Numbered from the stretch's first letter, positions 9,802 through 19,541 are shown. The stretch is DNA of 64,000 bases from Lactobacillus helsingborgensis (GCF_000970855.1 NZ_KQ034046.1:677796-741795); one strand, 5' to 3'. The notes: generated by a model not told the origin, from the sequence alone. A program made the numbers and translations.

Positions 9802-10532
9802 TAGATAATTTTCAGAGCTCCTTTCCTTCTTACCAGGTCGTTAATTTTTCTGACAATAACCACAATTAATACAATCCAAAGAAGTAAACTGCAGAAATAA
9901 GAAGACCAGTTGAGACTTTTATTATGGGATAAAGCAGCAATTGGTGCCGTGATTGGAATAAACCATTGTGATACGTTGGTTAATGGCTCTAAAACGGTAT
10001 CATTGCCGAATAATCCTGCTAATAATAATATGGGGGTTCCGATTAAGCTCTCATAGACCATTGCATTTGGTGACAGGGTTAGAAAAGATGAAATTAAGAT
10101 GCCCATTACTGCACAACCGACCCACATTAGCAAAATTAATAAAATAATGTAAAGAGAAACTGTACCAGTAGCTGCTCCTAAAATTTTTGCCAGAATAAAT
10201 GCAATCGGAAACGAAAACAGGCCATAGCTGGATGCAGGCAAAAGCAAGGTAATTAACGAAGCTCTTTCATCATACTGGCTGTTTAATAAATATGGCAGCG
10301 TTCCTTTGTAACGTTCAAAACTGATGCAACCGGCAACGGTTGTACAAGAAGTCCACATTCCAAAAATACCGCTTTGGAGCCATATTTGTGTATTATCCAA
10401 ATTATGTGTAGCGTACGCCATAATATATTGCATTAAAAAAATAGAAGTAGTACTTGTAATTGTCAACCAGACAAAATATTGATCTGAAAGATAGTCTTTA
10501 ACATGAAAGAGGAAAAGACGAATAAAACGCAT
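9801..10532 (-). CDS. ABC-2 type transporter permease, first subunit
   Basis: A 243-residue polytopic protein with about six hydrophobic segments, the middle gene of the operon. The conserved-looking cytoplasmic stretch SFERYKGTLPYLLNS (about residues 70-84) matches the ABC-2 permease motif in which an E..GTL-like segment contacts the ATPase. It is separated by 2 bases from the ATPase gene and overlaps the next permease gene by one base. Confidence 0.8.
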   Translation of the reverse strand: MRFIRLFLFHVKDYLSDQYFVWLTITSTTSIFLMQYIMAYATHNLDNTQIWLQSGIFGMWTSCTTVAGCISFERYKGTLPYLLNSQYDERASLITLLLPASSYGLFSFPIAFILAKILGAATGTVSLYIILLILLMWVGCAVMGILISSFLTLSPNAMVYESLIGTPILLLAGLFGNDTVLEPLTNVSQWFIPITAPIAALSHNKSLNWSSYFCSLLLWIVLIVVIVRKINDLVRRKGALKII

Positions 10533-10534
10533 TT

Positions 10535-11299
10535 TTATTTCCTCCTTAATTTAGGCGCTAAAGCTAAGTAGGCTTCTTCTAAATTTTTAGGTTTTTGGTT
10601 TATTTCTTTTTCAGCTAAGCCAAAAACAGCATTAATGGTGCCGGTAAAAAATACTTTTCCTGCACCTAAAATAACTACCCGTTTAGCCAATTTTTCAACT
10701 TCGGACATAGTATGACTGGTTAATAAAATACTAATACCCGACTCAGACAGATTTTTAATTGTATTCTGCACACTCTGTGCAATTTCAACATCAAGACCAC
10801 TTGTGGGTTCATCCAAGAGCAATAGATTAGGATTATTGAGCAAAGAGCGTGCTATATGCAGTCTTTGCGTCATTCCTTTAGAAAATTCTCCCACTTTTTT
10901 ATTGGCAACATTCAGAAGGTCAACAATTGACAGAACACGTTCGATTTCTTTATTCTGCTTGCGGAAGGGAACCTTAGCCAAGTCCGCAAAAAATTGTAAA
11001 TTTTGCTTGGCTGTAGCGTTACGGTAAAAACCTAAATCACCACCAAAAGAAACGCCAATGTTTGGTCTCTTTCGTGCAGTGGTAATATCTTGACCATTCA
11101 AAATCACACGGCCGGAAGTAGGAATTAAATAACCGCCAATGATTGAGACAATAGTAGTTTTTCCAGCACCATTAGGACCTAAAAGCGCCAGTATCTCTCC
11201 TTGGTCAATTGTAAAAGAAACATCATCTAAAGCTTGAAATTCCTGCTTTTTATCCTTATAGGTTTCTTTTAAATGTTTAACTTGTAAAATATTATTCAA
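10535..11299 (-). CDS. ABC-2 type transporter, ATP-binding protein
   Basis: An ATPase of about 254 residues with Walker A GPNGAGKT (about residue 40), signature FSKGMTQR (about 140) and Walker B LLLLDEPTSGLDVE (about 160). A longer reading from a TTG at 11311 is possible. The TTG at 11299 is preferred because GGAG lies 6-7 bases ahead of it, whereas the upstream TTG overlaps that site. An inverted repeat TTTATCAT / ATGATAAA (11329-11357) lies just upstream and may be regulatory. Confidence 0.85.
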   Translation of the reverse strand: MNNILQVKHLKETYKDKKQEFQALDDVSFTIDQGEILALLGPNGAGKTTIVSIIGGYLIPTSGRVILNGQDITTARKRPNIGVSFGGDLGFYRNATAKQNLQFFADLAKVPFRKQNKEIERVLSIVDLLNVANKKVGEFSKGMTQRLHIARSLLNNPNLLLLDEPTSGLDVEIAQSVQNTIKNLSESGISILLTSHTMSEVEKLAKRVVILGAGKVFFTGTINAVFGLAEKEINQKPKNLEEAYLALAPKLRRK

Positions 11300-11328
11300 T
11301 TTTTTCTCCAATATTAATTTGTAGTAAC

Positions 11329-11357
11329 TTTATCATTTAAAAAGGAAGGATGATAAA
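11329..11357. promoter_or_regulatory. Inverted repeat upstream of the ABC-2 operon
   Basis: Eight-base arms TTTATCAT and ATGATAAA are separated by 13 bases. They sit 30-60 bases upstream of the ATPase start on the minus strand, a plausible operator position. No cognate regulator is adjacent. Confidence 0.35.
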
Positions 11358-11465
11358 TATTTCGTATACAGGTTAATTTGAAGATCTTTTCATGAACATT
11401 AAATCTAATAAAATAATTATAGCATAATTTTAGTTTAATTTAATATTTTTATAAAGAAATAAAAA

Positions 11466-11491
11466 TAATGCTCTTGGTCAAAAGAGCATTA
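11466..11491 (-). terminator. Terminator of the FtsX-type ABC operon
   Basis: Arms AATGCTCTT and AAGAGCATT with a six-base loop lie 5 bases after the permease stop codon, followed on the minus strand by a T-rich tract. Confidence 0.8.
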
Positions 11492-11495
11492 CAAT

Positions 11496-14288
11496 TTAAT
11501 CCACTGACTTTAAAGCTTCCAGCATGTCCAAATTCTTAAGTTTTCTATTCACGATAAAGCCTAAAACAATAGTGATTATGCCGATAACTCCCAGTGGCCA
11601 AAGAAAACTAGACGTTGATAATGCCGGATTAAACATGACATTATCAGGTGGAACAACATAAAGAATGTAGCGATAGAGCAAATCACCAGTCAAATAGCCT
11701 ACCAAAATACCAATTACTGTTAACAAAATGGTTTCACGGTAGATATACATGGTAACTTCATTATTATAGAAACCCAAAACTTTAATAGTTGAAAGCTCAC
11801 GTATTCTTTCAGCAATGTTGATATTAGTTAAATTATATTGGATAACGATTGCTAGCAGACCTGCAACTACTATTAAAACAAGCATAATCAAGTTTAAAGA
11901 TTGCACTACAACGTCTAATTCTTGGCTAACTGCTGTATTTTGGACAACTCCTGCCACGCCGTTTAGTGCCATAAATTGTGCGGCCATTTTTCTCGTGTTC
12001 TTGCGACTCGAATTCTTTAAATTAACCAGATAGGCATTAGATTTGAAATTACGTTTAAAGACTCGCTGGTATTCTGTTTTGTTCATGAAAACAAAATGCC
12101 CCATATACATCTCTGTGATACCAGCTACTTTCATTTTTCTGACGTGGTTATCTTTATCTGTGATTGAGATATAGCCGCCTTCACTCACATTAAGCAGGGT
12201 AGAAAGGCGCTCAGAAATGATTACGCCTTTATTACTTAAATGAAGGGTCTGTTTTGTTTTGCGGTTATTTAAATGAACATAATCCTTTAAGACTTTGCCG
12301 GAAGAAGGTGCAATTAACGTGATATCTTGAGTGTCACCAGTTTTGCCGGCAGTTTTAGACAAAGACTCATAATAAATAGGGGTTTCCGACTTAATGCTGC
12401 CAGCTTGTAATTTCTTACTTAAACTTTTTTCTTGCTGATCTGAAATGCCAGGTTTTTCTGCCACAATCATGTTGTAGTGAATAAGATCTTTGAATTGCCT
12501 GTTATTCATATTAGTGATCGAATTTTTAACTGCAAATCCGGCAAATAGCATTGTAGCGGCACCACAAACGCCAAAAATTGTCATTAACATGCGCTTCTTA
12601 TACCTAAAAATGTTACGTGCAGTAACCTTATGGGTAAAGCTAAGATGGTTCCAAATAAAAGGAATTTTTTCCAGTAGAATTGTAGAACCGGCTGCTGGCG
12701 GCTTTGGCAATAGCAGTGCAGCTGGTTTTTCCCTAAATTCATTCTTAGCAGTCAAGTAAGCAGGTAAAACTGAACTGATCCAGGATAATAAAAGCGCGAT
12801 TAAACTAATTTGCCAATGAAAGTGTAATTCGATTGGTGGGATCGTGATAGATTTATAATAGGCATGATAAACAATCTGGGGCATCAAAGTATGACCTAAA
12901 TAAACGCCCAAAATAGTCCCGATAGTACCGGAAATAAAGCCGTAAGCAATAAATTTATTGATAATGACATAATCGTCATAGCCCAACGCTTTCATTGTAC
13001 CGGAGTTAATTCTTTCCTCATCAATAAAGCGGTTCATGGTGGTAAAGGTAACGAGAGCAGCAACAAAGTAGAGAAAAATCGGGAACACTTTAGCCAGATC
13101 TTCTACCACTTGTGCAACAGTTGTGTACACTAGATTTCCTTCACCACCCGGAACTTCACGCCTGTTATATACGCTATAATTTGGTAGCTCTAGCTTTTTT
13201 AACTTACTCTTTATATTATTGATCTTATTTTTACCAGCTGTTATTTTCTTGGTGGCAACGGCCGATTGATGAGAAAATTGCCTTTTTTCTTGCTGCAGCT
13301 TTTGTTCGCCTGCAGCAATTTCTTGTTGAGCTTGTTCAAGCTGCATTCTGGCAGTGGCTGGTAAATTTGTACCTGCGTTTTTTACCTGTGCTATTTGTGT
13401 ATTTAGTTTAGCCTTCTGGGTTGCTAACTGTTTTTCAGCTGCATTAATTTGTTGATTTGCATCTTTTATTTTTTGCTCGGCACGTTGGATTTTCTTTTCC
13501 TGAGGAGCTAATTTTTCTTGCGCAGAATTTAAAATTCTTTGTTTTCTTTGATGAGCACTATTTTTAAGAACGTTTTGCAAATCTTTTTTATGTTTTTTGA
13601 CATTACTGGTGTAAGTTTTACCGTATGAATCAAGTCCGCGTAAATCTTTATATCTTAAATTGGCAGTGGTGTAAACTGTATGGTCAAATGCCTTGGGGCT
13701 AACTACAGCATATCCTTTAAGTTCACCTGTACCACTATTACTTTGGCCTAAATTAACGTTGGATAAAATTTGGCTTGAGCGCACGAAACCTGTGATCTTA
13801 AAGCTTTTACGTTTTAGTAATGTGGTCCCTAAAATATTTTTCTTTTCAGTGAAACTGATTTTTTGCCCAATTTTGTAGCGGGAAGAATAGTGATCGGCCA
13901 AAGCAATTTCATTTTGCTTGGCAGGTAAATAACCTTGGCGCACTTCATATTTACCTACTAATTTTGGCTCTGAAAAAATGCGAAAACTTTCATGGCTATG
14001 TTTGATAACCGTATCTGTCATATAGCCAAATTCAACGTCTTGCAGACCCTTAGTTTGCTTAATTTTTTGAGTATCCTTGTGATCCAGACCATAGTTGCAA
14101 ATAACAGTTAAATCAGCCGTATTTAATTTTTGCGCATAATGATTCCCAGTATCACGCATGTCGGGACCAGTGACCATCAAGCCCACTAGGGCAAATGCAC
14201 CAATCATCATCAAGCCCATGATTGATATGAATTGCCCCTTAGTATGTTTAATTGACCGCCAAAAATCTTTTAAAATTACGTTATTCAT
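11496..14288 (-). CDS. Large FtsX-family ABC transporter permease with extracellular coiled coil
   Basis: This is a permease of about 930 residues with two FtsX domains. One helix lies near residues 18-40. A large extracytoplasmic domain follows, including a Lys/Gln/Glu-rich coiled coil at about 245-370. Helices follow near 400, 450 and 500, then a second block with helices near 590 and three C-terminal helices after 780. The ATG at 14288 is chosen because AAAGG precedes it; a TTG lies 6 bases upstream. This architecture is typical of MacB/LolE-type machines coupled to the ATPase encoded 13 bases upstream. The role may be peptide resistance or cell-wall stress, but the substrate is unknown. 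Confidence 0.85.
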   Translation of the reverse strand: MNNVILKDFWRSIKHTKGQFISIMGLMMIGAFALVGLMVTGPDMRDTGNHYAQKLNTADLTVICNYGLDHKDTQKIKQTKGLQDVEFGYMTDTVIKHSHESFRIFSEPKLVGKYEVRQGYLPAKQNEIALADHYSSRYKIGQKISFTEKKNILGTTLLKRKSFKITGFVRSSQILSNVNLGQSNSGTGELKGYAVVSPKAFDHTVYTTANLRYKDLRGLDSYGKTYTSNVKKHKKDLQNVLKNSAHQRKQRILNSAQEKLAPQEKKIQRAEQKIKDANQQINAAEKQLATQKAKLNTQIAQVKNAGTNLPATARMQLEQAQQEIAAGEQKLQQEKRQFSHQSAVATKKITAGKNKINNIKSKLKKLELPNYSVYNRREVPGGEGNLVYTTVAQVVEDLAKVFPIFLYFVAALVTFTTMNRFIDEERINSGTMKALGYDDYVIINKFIAYGFISGTIGTILGVYLGHTLMPQIVYHAYYKSITIPPIELHFHWQISLIALLLSWISSVLPAYLTAKNEFREKPAALLLPKPPAAGSTILLEKIPFIWNHLSFTHKVTARNIFRYKKRMLMTIFGVCGAATMLFAGFAVKNSITNMNNRQFKDLIHYNMIVAEKPGISDQQEKSLSKKLQAGSIKSETPIYYESLSKTAGKTGDTQDITLIAPSSGKVLKDYVHLNNRKTKQTLHLSNKGVIISERLSTLLNVSEGGYISITDKDNHVRKMKVAGITEMYMGHFVFMNKTEYQRVFKRNFKSNAYLVNLKNSSRKNTRKMAAQFMALNGVAGVVQNTAVSQELDVVVQSLNLIMLVLIVVAGLLAIVIQYNLTNINIAERIRELSTIKVLGFYNNEVTMYIYRETILLTVIGILVGYLTGDLLYRYILYVVPPDNVMFNPALSTSSFLWPLGVIGIITIVLGFIVNRKLKNLDMLEALKSVD

Positions 14289-14301
14289 GATCAAACCTTT
14301 T

Positions 14302-15003
14302 CTACCATTTTATATTAGCGACATCTTCTGGATGCTGGTTTGTATCAATCTGGGTAACTTGACCGTCATGAAAATGGATCACACGATTAGCTAGGGGAGC
14401 TAAAGCACTGTTGTGCGTAACTATTACGACTGTTGTTTTGTTATTGTGGCTCATGTTAATGATGGTCTGTAAAACGCTCTTACCAGTCTGATAATCAAGG
14501 GCTCCGGTTGGTTCATCACAAAGCAAAATTTTAGGATTCTTCGCAATTGCACGAGCAATCGCTACTCTTTGTTGCTCGCCACCGGAAAGTTCAGCTGGGA
14601 AATTATTAATCCGGTTTTTAAGTCCAACATCAATCAGTGTTTCTACAGGGTCAAGTGCGTCAGGAACTATTTCTGATGCTAGTTCAACATTTTCTCTTGC
14701 CGTCAAATTTTGAATAAGATTATAAAATTGAAACACAAAACCGATGTCGCTGCGCCGATAACCAGTTAGTTCGCGCTTATTATATTTAGCAATATTTTTA
14801 CCATCAATTATTACATCACCAGAGGTATTGTTATCCATTCCGCCTAGGATATTTAAAATAGTAGATTTTCCCGCACCGGAGGCACCTAAAATGATGGCTA
14901 ATTCACCTTTTTCAACAGTAAAACTTACATCGTTGTTGGCTAATATTTCAGTATCACCAGTTTGATAACGTTTATAGTTGTGTCGTACATCAATATAACT
15001 CAT
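14302..15003 (-). CDS. MacB/LolD-type ABC transporter ATP-binding protein
   Basis: A 233-residue ATPase with Walker A GASGAGKS (about residues 40-47), signature LSGGEQQR (about 140) and Walker [13 protein letters not shown] (about 160). The sequence [12 protein letters not shown] is characteristic of the LolD/MacB group, which works with FtsX-type permeases. It is the first gene of a two-gene operon with the large permease. AAGGACC lies upstream of the ATG. Confidence 0.9.
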   Translation of the reverse strand: MSYIDVRHNYKRYQTGDTEILANNDVSFTVEKGELAIILGASGAGKSTILNILGGMDNNTSGDVIIDGKNIAKYNKRELTGYRRSDIGFVFQFYNLIQNLTARENVELASEIVPDALDPVETLIDVGLKNRINNFPAELSGGEQQRVAIARAIAKNPKILLCDEPTGALDYQTGKSVLQTIINMSHNNKTTVVIVTHNSALAPLANRVIHFHDGQVTQIDTNQHPEDVANIKW

Positions 15004-15046
15004 GAAAACAGGTCCTTATTAAATCTTTTTCTTCTTTATAGTTATT

Positions 15047-15859
15047 TTAGTCTAGGTAGCTTTCTAATACTTGCAAAACGCCCATATCATTATTAGAAGG
15101 TGCTTCGTATTTAGCAATTTTTTTAAGTTCCTCATGACCATTTTTCATAGCATAACTAAATCCTGCCAGTTCAATCATTTCACGATCATTAAGCCCATCC
15201 CCAAAAGCAATTAATTCAGAAGGCTTAACATTGAAATAACGCAAAAAATATTTAATGCCTTGCCCTTTATTAACTCTGCTGGGCATTACATCAATATTAT
15301 TAAAGCCACTGGTTGTACAATGAATTCTTTCAGCATTTGTTTGGTTAAACTTTCTTTCCAGCTCGCGAGCAAGTTCCGCCGAACATTCAAGAGTTAATTT
15401 GGTCAAGCTATCGCTGGTAGGAATATCTACCAAGCTGCCAATTTCATCCACATCGGGATAAAAATAATGCATAGAATTTTTAAAATAACGTGGAGCTTTC
15501 TTACTGATATATGATTTGTTCAGACCACTTGCAGCAATCCGAATTTGCGGATAATTATTTTGAATAAAACTAATAAGCTTTATGCCAGTTTTATAAGTAA
15601 AAACATGCCGTACAATAATTTTATTATCTTTGGTCAAAATTGAACCGTTATCAGCCACTATGTCGATCCGATCCAAAAAATCATAAAAATCCTGCCGTAA
15701 ACGCGATAGGGGTCTGCCACTTGAAACAATAAAATGAACGTGGTTTTGCCGTAATTTAGTTAGGACTTTTTCGAATCTTTGATGATCGAAATTTTTTTCA
15801 TCATTTTCAAATGTGCCATCCATATCAACAGCTACTGCTTTAAAAGGAATATTATTCAT
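15047..15859 (-). CDS. Cof-type HAD-IIB phosphatase
   Basis: A 270-residue HAD hydrolase. Motif I DMDGT is at residues 12-16, with the nucleophile Asp12. Motif II SSGRP lies near 45-49, and motif III/IV GDGLNDREM near 220. The length and the IIB cap fit the Cof/YidA sugar-phosphate phosphatases, which dephosphorylate sugar phosphates or flavin and pyridoxal phosphate. The physiological substrate is not predictable. It is single, with its own ribosome-binding site. Confidence 0.85.
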   Translation of the reverse strand: MNNIPFKAVAVDMDGTFENDEKNFDHQRFEKVLTKLRQNHVHFIVSSGRPLSRLRQDFYDFLDRIDIVADNGSILTKDNKIIVRHVFTYKTGIKLISFIQNNYPQIRIAASGLNKSYISKKAPRYFKNSMHYFYPDVDEIGSLVDIPTSDSLTKLTLECSAELARELERKFNQTNAERIHCTTSGFNNIDVMPSRVNKGQGIKYFLRYFNVKPSELIAFGDGLNDREMIELAGFSYAMKNGHEELKKIAKYEAPSNNDMGVLQVLESYLD

Positions 15860-15965
15860 TGAACTCTCCTTAACTTGTTATTCTAATACTATTATATAGT
15901 AGAAACTTTAATATTTTAACTGGTCCACTTGAATTAACGACCAGTATTTTTATTTTTAGAAGCTA

Positions 15966-16000
15966 AAGAAAAACCTGCGAAACCAAAATGATTTCGCAGG
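15966..16000 (-). terminator. Terminator of the APC permease gene
   Basis: Nine-base arms CCTGCGAAA and TTTCGCAGG with a nine-base loop are followed on the minus strand by a T-rich tract. They lie 18 bases after the permease stop. Confidence 0.85.
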
Positions 16001-16017
16001 CTGATAAACTACAATAT

Positions 16018-17679
16018 TTATTTATTAATTTGTACAGGCTTTTTTCTACCAACAAGCCAGCATAAGAGAATTGCCAAAACTGTTTCTAAGACAATCAAAG
16101 CAATATTCATTCCGATTTTAACTTGTCCCAAGCTAACTGCTGCATTATTGAATAAAGAATTCTTTTCACCCAGATAGAGATCAAATATGATTGAACCAAT
16201 TATGAGGACAAACATTACGCTCCATTGTCTGCGACTAAACGCAATGCCATATTCTTCTTCACGGCGTCTAATACTTGGCAAAATTACTCCCAGCCCAATT
16301 AAGACAATAATAGCAATGATATTGATGATTAATTCATACCACCAATAACCACTGAATTTTTTAATATCTTGTGGTGCAATACCTAAAATAGTGGCTGCGG
16401 CAGTAACTATTAATAAGAACAGACCAGCTAAATATGCCAATTTGTCATTCTTGATAAAGACATAGTCTGAAGTAAATTTGGCGGAATTCTTTCTAATTTG
16501 CATGAAAGAGAAGAAGATCCAGCAAGTAACTCCCGGTGAAATAATACCATTCAGGTTTAACAGCCAATTGAAGATATCATTCATATCTGGTAAAAAGATT
16601 CCTAAAAGCATAATGAAAGCTGAAAGAGAAACGGTTAAAACGTAGCCGTTAATCGGCAGACCGTTTTTGTCTTTTTTCTGTAAGAATTTAGGCATGTACT
16701 TGTCGCCAGTATCTGAAATTAACATTCTGGTCATTGCGTCAAGTAATACGGCTAACAATGCGGCGTTATAAAAGACAGAAGTCCACGCCCAAACATAAAG
16801 TAAAGTTTTGCCCATACCATATTGGTGTCCTACCATGTCAAAAACGTAATAGGCGCCATTCATCTTTAAGTCGTTTGGAATGTGATAACTATTAAAATAA
16901 ATTCCCAGTGCAAATGAACCAAAAACTGTCAGAAAAATAGTCATGATTGCTAAGGCAACCATTGCTTTAGGAAAATCAGATTTTGGTTTTTTCATTTTCG
17001 TAACGTAAGGAGCTACCAGCTCACAACCATTTAAAGCATAAATAAGCATTGCAATGGTAGTCCAGTAATGCATATCAAACTTGGGAATCAGTGTGCGCCA
17101 AGTGAATGGCTGCGTTGCCATATGTCCACCAGACTTTGCTAAACCGACGAAAGCCAAGAAAACAAACATTAAGGTCATGATCAACATTAAGCCACCGCCA
17201 ATAGTTGACAATACTTCCATTGAATGTGAAAAGTAATGCTCGATGATGATAAAAATGATGAACATGGCAAATGTCATTAAAGCAAATTTAGTGTTAGAAA
17301 TTTGACTCTGAAACTTTTCAGAACCCGTTAAAGCCCAGCCAATATCAACTATAATTTCGTTAGCTGAATCAACAGCATAAGGAATAGAGGCAGCCCAATA
17401 AGTCCAGGCTGTAAAGTAGCCCAAAAATTCCCCGTTGGTTCCACGAACCCAAGATGAAAGACCGCCGCCTTCACTGTTAAAAACGGAACCAAGTTGACCT
17501 ACCATTAATGAATAGGGGATGACATAGAATAAACACATGATAACCCATGAGGTAACAACCGGCATTCCTTGGTTTTGAAAGTTGTACATGATATCGTCTA
17601 AGCCGATCACAGTACAAAAGGCCATGAGTGTTAATATTGGCCAAGAAATATATTTTTTATTTGAATTTATTTCCTCCAC
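16018..17679 (-). CDS. APC-superfamily amino acid permease (glutamate/GABA antiporter-like)
   Basis: A 553-residue transporter with about 12-13 membrane helices. The N-terminal helix has the APC-like pattern FCTVIGLDD, and the SEGGGLSSWV segment (about 70-79) matches the GG(L/I)xxW motif of amino acid and GABA antiporters. The large size and the ILPSIRRREEEYG segment near the end fit the AGT/GadC-YjeM group. The substrate is uncertain. No decarboxylase gene is adjacent, so an acid-resistance role is not supported by context. It is monocistronic. Confidence 0.8.
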   Translation of the reverse strand: MEEINSNKKYISWPILTLMAFCTVIGLDDIMYNFQNQGMPVVTSWVIMCLFYVIPYSLMVGQLGSVFNSEGGGLSSWVRGTNGEFLGYFTAWTYWAASIPYAVDSANEIIVDIGWALTGSEKFQSQISNTKFALMTFAMFIIFIIIEHYFSHSMEVLSTIGGGLMLIMTLMFVFLAFVGLAKSGGHMATQPFTWRTLIPKFDMHYWTTIAMLIYALNGCELVAPYVTKMKKPKSDFPKAMVALAIMTIFLTVFGSFALGIYFNSYHIPNDLKMNGAYYVFDMVGHQYGMGKTLLYVWAWTSVFYNAALLAVLLDAMTRMLISDTGDKYMPKFLQKKDKNGLPINGYVLTVSLSAFIMLLGIFLPDMNDIFNWLLNLNGIISPGVTCWIFFSFMQIRKNSAKFTSDYVFIKNDKLAYLAGLFLLIVTAAATILGIAPQDIKKFSGYWWYELIINIIAIIVLIGLGVILPSIRRREEEYGIAFSRRQWSVMFVLIIGSIIFDLYLGEKNSLFNNAAVSLGQVKIGMNIALIVLETVLAILLCWLVGRKKPVQINK

Positions 17680-17818
17680 TAAAGTTCTCTCCTTTGAAAA
17701 TTAACTAATGTTTTTATTTTACTAATTAAATAAAAAGTTGACTAGTAGCAAAGTAAACTATTTTAAAGAAAACGAATTCAGAAAAATTTTAAAAATTTGT
17801 TGGGGATGATTGCTAGTA

Positions 17819-17847
17819 TTGAAATTTATAGCTTCATGCGGTAAGAT
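17819..17847 (+). promoter_or_regulatory. Promoter of yebC
   Basis: TTGAAA (17819-17824) and TAAGAT (17842-17847) are spaced by 17 bases, 42 bases before the start codon. Confidence 0.6.
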
Positions 17848-17888
17848 AATATCGTTAATACGCTATCAAAAGAAAGAAGGATTCTTAA

Positions 17889-18617
17889 ATGTCAGGACAT
17901 TCAAAATGGCATAATATTCAAGGCCGCAAGAATGCGCAAGACGCAAAGAGGGGTAAAATTTTCCAAAAATTATCTCGTGAAATTTATATGGCTGCAAAGA
18001 ATGGTGGTCCTGACCCTTCCGGAAATCCTAATTTGCGTATGGTAATGGATAAGGCCCATGCAAATAACATGCCTAAATCTAATATTGATCGTGCCATTAA
18101 AAAGGCTGAAGGAAATTCAGACGAGCATTATGATGAAATTACTTATGAAGGCTATGCTCCAGGTGGTGTAGCAATATTTGTTGAAGCATTAACCGATAAC
18201 AAAAATCGAACTGCTTCCGCAGTCAGAGTTGCATTTACTCGTAACGGTGGCTCATTAGGCGCAACTGGTTCTGTTGCCTATATGTTTAATCGTCGTGGTT
18301 ATATCGTGATAGACCGTTCTACCACTGATGCTGATGAAGACCAGATGTTGCTTGATGTAATGGATGCAGGTGGCGATGACTTGCAAACAAGCGATGATGC
18401 TTACGAAATTTACACCGATCCCAAACAATTTGCACAAGTACGTGATGCGCTTGAAAAGGACGGATATAAGCTGGCTAATGCTGAGCTGACGATGATTCCT
18501 GCAAATACAACACCTGTTCCAGATGATAAAAAAGAACAATTTGATCATTTGGTAGATGCTCTCGAAGATGATGAAGATGTTCAAAATGTATATACAGCGG
18601 CAGCTGAGGAAGATTAA
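17889..18617 (+). CDS. YebC/PmpR family protein
   Basis: A 242-residue protein beginning [11 protein letters not shown] and continuing with [11 protein letters not shown], the signature of the YebC/TACO1 family. Length and the acidic C-terminus are standard. Members were named transcriptional regulators. More recent work links this family to translation of difficult proline-rich stretches, so the label 'transcriptional regulator' should be used with caution. It is monocistronic with GAAAGAAGG as ribosome-binding site. Confidence 0.95.
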   Translation: MSGHSKWHNIQGRKNAQDAKRGKIFQKLSREIYMAAKNGGPDPSGNPNLRMVMDKAHANNMPKSNIDRAIKKAEGNSDEHYDEITYEGYAPGGVAIFVEALTDNKNRTASAVRVAFTRNGGSLGATGSVAYMFNRRGYIVIDRSTTDADEDQMLLDVMDAGGDDLQTSDDAYEIYTDPKQFAQVRDALEKDGYKLANAELTMIPANTTPVPDDKKEQFDHLVDALEDDEDVQNVYTAAAEED

Positions 18618-18637
18618 ATAAAATCTTATTTGATTAG

Positions 18638-18677
18638 TTCTCTAGAATTGATTAGTCAATTCTAGAGAATTTTTTTA
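18638..18677. terminator. Terminator between yebC and the XRE gene
   Basis: A perfect 14-base stem TTCTCTAGAATTGA / TCAATTCTAGAGAA with a four-base loop is followed by seven T residues. Confidence 0.9.
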
Positions 18678-18678
18678 C

Positions 18679-19020
18679 TTAATTTTTGGAAGTTTTTGTT
18701 TTTTCCGCACGATCTTCTTCCATAATAAAGCGAAGCATGTTGACATATTTTTCAGGAACGTGTTGACCTTCATATAATAACTGGGCATTTTTATCAGCTA
18801 TATCTAGGCAGTCTTTTTTATTACTGCTTTCTTCTTGACCTAATAAATAATCAGTAGAAACATGCAATTGTCGAGCTACTTTGGTCAAAGATTGCGTGGA
18901 GGGTTTGATAGTTTTCCACCTATAAATACTATTTTCACCAATTTGAGCTTTTCTAGCAAGTTCTTTAATAGACATGCCATGTTTTTTAGCGGTAACAAAA
19001 ATACGCGAATATACATTCAT
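18679..19020 (-). CDS. XRE family helix-turn-helix regulator
   Basis: A 113-residue protein with an N-terminal Cro/CI helix-turn-helix at about residues 15-60 (ELARKAQIGENSIYRWK is the recognition region, VSTDYLLG closes the fold). The C-terminal ~50 charged residues are unlike known sensor domains. It is transcribed divergently from the probable small RNA at 19101-19179, with the two starts about 80 bases apart. It could control that RNA (inference). Confidence 0.85.
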   Translation of the reverse strand: MNVYSRIFVTAKKHGMSIKELARKAQIGENSIYRWKTIKPSTQSLTKVARQLHVSTDYLLGQEESSNKKDCLDIADKNAQLLYEGQHVPEKYVNMLRFIMEEDRAEKTKTSKN

Positions 19021-19065
19021 TTAAATTCTTCCTTAAAAAAGTATCACAAATGATTGCTTCAATTC

Positions 19066-19094
19066 TTGACCGCTATCAAATATGGTAATATAAT
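19066..19094 (+). promoter_or_regulatory. Near-consensus promoter driving a probable small RNA
   Basis: TTGACC (19066-19071), 17 bases, then a perfect TATAAT (19089-19094). There is no ORF downstream, only the short structured segment ending in a terminator. Confidence 0.75.
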
Positions 19095-19100
19095 AAAACC

Positions 19101-19179
19101 ATCCACATAGTGGTCGGCACGATTTTTATCATCGTGTTAACTAATTTAGCAGTCTGCGTTCAACATCGACTACTTTTTT
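19101..19179 (+). ncRNA. Putative small structured RNA (~79 nt)
   Basis: The segment starts where the promoter at 19066-19094 would initiate. It can fold into three hairpins: CCAC/GTGG at 19103-19113, CACGAT/ATCGTG at 19118-19136, and AGCAGTC/GACTACT (one C-A mismatch) at 19148-19174. The last hairpin is followed by a T6 run, as in a Rho-independent terminator. It is locally more GC-rich than its surroundings and has no reading frame or ribosome-binding site. I do not recognise it as 6S, SRP RNA or a riboswitch. An untranslated regulatory RNA is the simplest reading. Confidence 0.55.
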
Positions 19180-19402
19180 ATATACTTATATAGTATCACT
19201 TGTGGTAGTAGAAAAAGCAATATTAAATATTGTAATAAAAAGGAACGGGAGGTCAGTAGTAGCCTAAATAAGATATGTTAAATTAAAATGTTCATATTTA
19301 ATAATATCTGGGCCAAATAAAAAATTTTTAATAGTTTTTACTTCTTTGTTAATGATATATACAAAGAGACAAAATAGCAATAAAAAATGTTTTATTGCAA
19401 TG

Positions 19403-19541
19403 TATTGATTAGCAATCACAACTAATGAATTTTTACATATTCTTTTTACCTAGCATATAATTTTTGAATTGTAACAATTCTAATAGTTGGCTTAAGCTGT
19501 AATCAAGTTTATTTGATTACAACTTAGATTGCTAATCAATA
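19403..19541. repeat. Nested long-range inverted repeats
   Basis: The outer arms TATTGATTAGCAATC (19403-19417) and GATTGCTAATCAATA (19527-19541) are perfect 15-base reverse complements 109 bases apart. Directly inside the right arm is a hairpin TAAG-TGTAATCAA / TTGATTACA-CTTA (19493-19526, one mismatch). Between them are a promoter and a 15-base palindrome (19466-19480). The set could fold as a cruciform or as a structured RNA, or mark a small mobile element or a protein-binding array. Confidence 0.6.
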
